From Oscillospiraceae bacterium (GTDB lineage Bacteria > Bacillota_A > Clostridia > Oscillospirales > WRJC01): a DNA stretch of 7,955 bases. A program made the position numbers and the translations under genes. Below are positions 6,797-7,955 of this stretch, one piece after another. The stretch's first letter is position 1. Each line of letters starts with the position of its first letter. The notes under the pieces were generated by a model. It did no database searches, was not told the DNA's origin, and saw only the letters and a list, made by a program, of their open reading frames with translations. The DNA is taken from assembly GCA_009785015.1 (NCBI GenBank), contig WQXD01000170.1, positions 1-7,955 of the forward strand, in the 5' to 3' direction.

Positions 6797-7105
6797 TCAA
6801 TAAAAAACACAAAGCCAAACACACGGCGGGTCGCCCGACGTATAACTGACCTTATGGCGTTCATGCGGCTTAATCAAAAGCGTATCGCCTTTCGCCAATT
6901 CAATGCGCTTGCCGCTCTCAAATTCCACAACCGCGTTGCCCTCTAAAAGCGCTGTGAATTCCGTTTGGGCCTGGTCGTACCAATCGGCGGAAACTTGTCC
7001 CGTGCTTATAATCCGCTCAATGCGGAGTTTGGAAGTCTCGGCCAACACCGTTATTAATTCTTCCGTCAGGGGAAGTTGAGGCAAATCAAATATGTTCAGT
7101 TTCAC
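6797..7105 (-). CDS. Small single-domain cupin protein
   Basis: This is a 102-residue single-domain cupin, a double-stranded beta-helix fold. Cupin motif 1 is recognisable by spacing, G36-x5-W42-x-D44-x4-E49-x6-G56: the glutamate and both glycines remain, but the two metal-binding histidines are W42 and D44. Motif 2 is present as GDTLLIKPHERH (73-84), with H84 at the normal ligand position and H81 nearby. The tail WLCVFY is typical of a common group of small cupins with WYDQxxxE in motif 1. Such proteins are often sensory or accessory sugar-binding units, or isomerase-like enzymes; the function here is unknown. The GTG start at 7105 is chosen because AAGGGA lies seven bases upstream. A TTG at 7138 is also in frame, but it lies only about eight bases from the predicted transcription start. 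This is the first gene of the minus-strand cluster, directly behind a good promoter. Confidence 0.85.
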   Translation of the reverse strand: MKLNIFDLPQLPLTEELITVLAETSKLRIERIISTGQVSADWYDQAQTEFTALLEGNAVVEFESGKRIELAKGDTLLIKPHERHKVSYTSGDPPCVWLCVFY

Positions 7106-7152
7106 AAGAAATTCCCTTTCAAAAATCGCAGAAAACAAAAATACCTGATATT

Positions 7153-7181
7153 ATAATAGCATACTCATTTTAAAATTTCAA
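7153..7181 (-). promoter_or_regulatory. Extended -10 sigma-A promoter of the cupin-led cluster
   Basis: On the minus strand TTGAAA (7176-7181) is followed by exactly 17 bases and TATTAT (7153-7158), with TGC immediately before the -10, an extended -10 element. Transcription would begin near 7146 and give a leader of about 40 bases to the GTG of the cupin gene. It is the best promoter match in the window and should drive the cupin and the 483-residue gene, and perhaps the 944-residue gene by read-through. Confidence 0.7.
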
Positions 7182-7191
7182 CCGTGAAATT
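7174..7191. promoter_or_regulatory. Inverted repeat over the -35 box, candidate operator
   Basis: AATTTCA and TGAAATT form a perfect 7-bp inverted repeat around a four-base centre (ACCG). It completely covers the -35 hexamer of the cupin-cluster promoter. A dimeric repressor bound here would block polymerase. No regulator gene is present in the window, so the cognate protein is unknown. The arms are AT-rich, which raises the chance of coincidence. Confidence 0.45.
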
Positions 7192-7252
7192 ATATAAAAT
7201 TGATTTTTTTGGATTTTCCGTGGGTGTAAATTAAATATTCATAATTTTGCGA

Positions 7253-7258
7253 TATACT
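7253..7258 (+). promoter_or_regulatory. Possible -10 box for the LspA-like gene
   Basis: TATACT stands 19 bases before the TTG start. The best -35 at suitable spacing is only TTAAAT (7231-7236, 16 bases), so this is a weak call. Transcription would begin near 7265, leaving a short leader. Confidence 0.3.
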
Positions 7259-7277
7259 TATTTTCTATTAATGGTAA

Positions 7278-7889
7278 TTGAACAGGGACGGGAAGATTGC
7301 GAAAAAACGTTTTAACGTATTAATTTTTATATTAGTGTCTATTGATCAAATAGTCAAAATTGTCATATCAAAACTATTTTTTGAACCCCATGTTCATATT
7401 GATTTTATTGATAATATTTTATATTTTTGTCCAATGCAAAATACTGACGGAGTTAATATTGTCGTCAGAAGGATAGCAACTTCATTATTTAAAATCGATA
7501 CAGCAAATCCTCCCTTTGTATTACGAATTGCGCTTCCTTTATTGGCTTTAGGAATAATTTTATTCGTTTCTTTATACTTCGCCTATTTATCAAAAAAATA
7601 TCACAGTTTTATATATTATTCTTTAATTTTTGTCATTTCAGGAATTATTTGCAGACTGATAGACGATATATTTTGGGGCGGAAGTATAGATTATATCGGA
7701 TTATTTAATTGGTTCGTATTCGATTTTAAAGATGCGTATATAACAACGTGGCAAATATTTATGTTATTAATCGTAGTACGTTATCTGCGGGATTATTATA
7801 AATTGGACAAAAAGGAACGCAAACAACAAAGTAAAGGATTTTTCAACTGGTTGAAAAAAGGTTGTCGGTTAAATCAATGTCGCGAATAA
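7278..7889 (+). CDS. Divergent signal peptidase II (LspA)-like membrane protein
   Basis: Signal peptidase II is an inner-membrane aspartic protease that removes signal peptides from prolipoproteins. The signature DQIVK (23-27) ends the first membrane segment (about 12-31), N55 in QNTDG fits the conserved NTG position, and RLIDD (126-130) and FDFKDA (148-153) align with the catalytic GNLIDR and FNxADS blocks. The likely catalytic aspartates D129 and D152 are kept, but the Asn of GN is Arg126, the Arg after the first Asp is Asp130, and the Asn of FN is Asp149. Other membrane segments are about 84-104, 109-128 and 153-170. At 203 residues it is longer than the usual 150-170, through extra residues around 57-80 and a basic C-terminal tail (about 174-203). 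The start is uncertain: TTG at 7278 has no ribosome binding site, whereas ATT at 7296 lies seven bases after AGGGA. The gene is very AT-rich. It is probably a paralogue or diverged copy rather than the housekeeping enzyme. Confidence 0.72.
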   Translation: MNRDGKIAKKRFNVLIFILVSIDQIVKIVISKLFFEPHVHIDFIDNILYFCPMQNTDGVNIVVRRIATSLFKIDTANPPFVLRIALPLLALGIILFVSLYFAYLSKKYHSFIYYSLIFVISGIICRLIDDIFWGGSIDYIGLFNWFVFDFKDAYITTWQIFMLLIVVRYLRDYYKLDKKERKQQSKGFFNWLKKGCRLNQCRE

Positions 7890-7918
7890 ACGATTTCGTT
7901 ACTTTGATGCGAAAAACC

Positions 7919-7953
7919 TATCGCAATTTTATATATTGCGATAAATTTTAGTT
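7919..7953 (+). terminator. Candidate terminator after the LspA-like gene
   Basis: TATCGCAAT (7919-7927) and ATTGCGATA (7935-7943) form a perfect 9-bp stem with a 7-base loop, 30 bases after the stop codon. The following AATTTTAGTT is only moderately T-rich and the stem has three G-C pairs, so termination may be weak. Confidence 0.55.
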
Positions 7954-7955
7954 AC

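Noticed and set aside
6780..6824. Start of the 483-residue protein at 6824
   Set aside because: This would overlap the cupin gene and has no ribosome binding site; AAGGAG at 6788-6793 points to the ATG at 6777-6779.
1..7955. CRISPR arrays, tRNA genes and riboswitches
   Set aside because: I saw no regularly spaced direct repeats, tRNA-like cloverleaf or recognisable riboswitch core on either strand; the intergenic gaps are too short or too AT-rich to support one.

Overview
The window looks like accessory DNA from an anaerobic, Firmicutes-like (Clostridia-type) bacterium. This inference rests on purine-rich AAGGAG-type ribosome binding sites, a membrane-anchored protein whose middle section resembles a recurrent family of uncharacterised Firmicutes proteins, and the general style of the genes. 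No rRNA, tRNA or other taxonomic marker is present, so the assignment is tentative. Base composition is uneven: the segment from about 390 to 1720 and the right-hand gene (7278-7889) are clearly AT-rich, while the nitroreductase and the two large minus-strand genes are richer in G+C.

Layout. Positions 1-352 are the 3' end of an ISAs1-family transposase cut by the window edge; the element probably ends near 380. Immediately after it, two plus-strand genes of unknown function follow: a small charged protein (390-716) that may have lost its 5' end to the insertion, and a single-pass membrane-anchored protein (726-1487). An AT-rich intergenic stretch holds a promoter-like sequence that leads to a nitroreductase-family flavoprotein (1758-2360).

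The core of the window (2364-7105) is a minus-strand cluster of three genes. In transcription order these are a small cupin, a 483-residue probable TIM-barrel protein with a D-P-G-G-C signature, and a 944-residue multidomain protein. The last appears to combine a glycoside-hydrolase-like barrel, a glutamine-amidotransferase-like segment, a beta-rich section and a C-terminal xylose-isomerase-like barrel whose usual metal ligands look substituted. A good extended -10 promoter lies upstream of the cupin, with an inverted repeat overlapping its -35 box. None of the three proteins has an evident signal peptide. I read this as a small regulated cytoplasmic carbohydrate-processing module with unknown substrate; it is the best candidate here for an undescribed system.

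The 944-residue gene and the nitroreductase converge with only three bases between their stop codons. To the right of the cupin promoter, a divergently transcribed gene (7278-7889) encodes an enlarged and diverged signal peptidase II (LspA) homologue that keeps the two catalytic aspartates but not their usual surroundings, followed by an AT-rich hairpin that may be a terminator.
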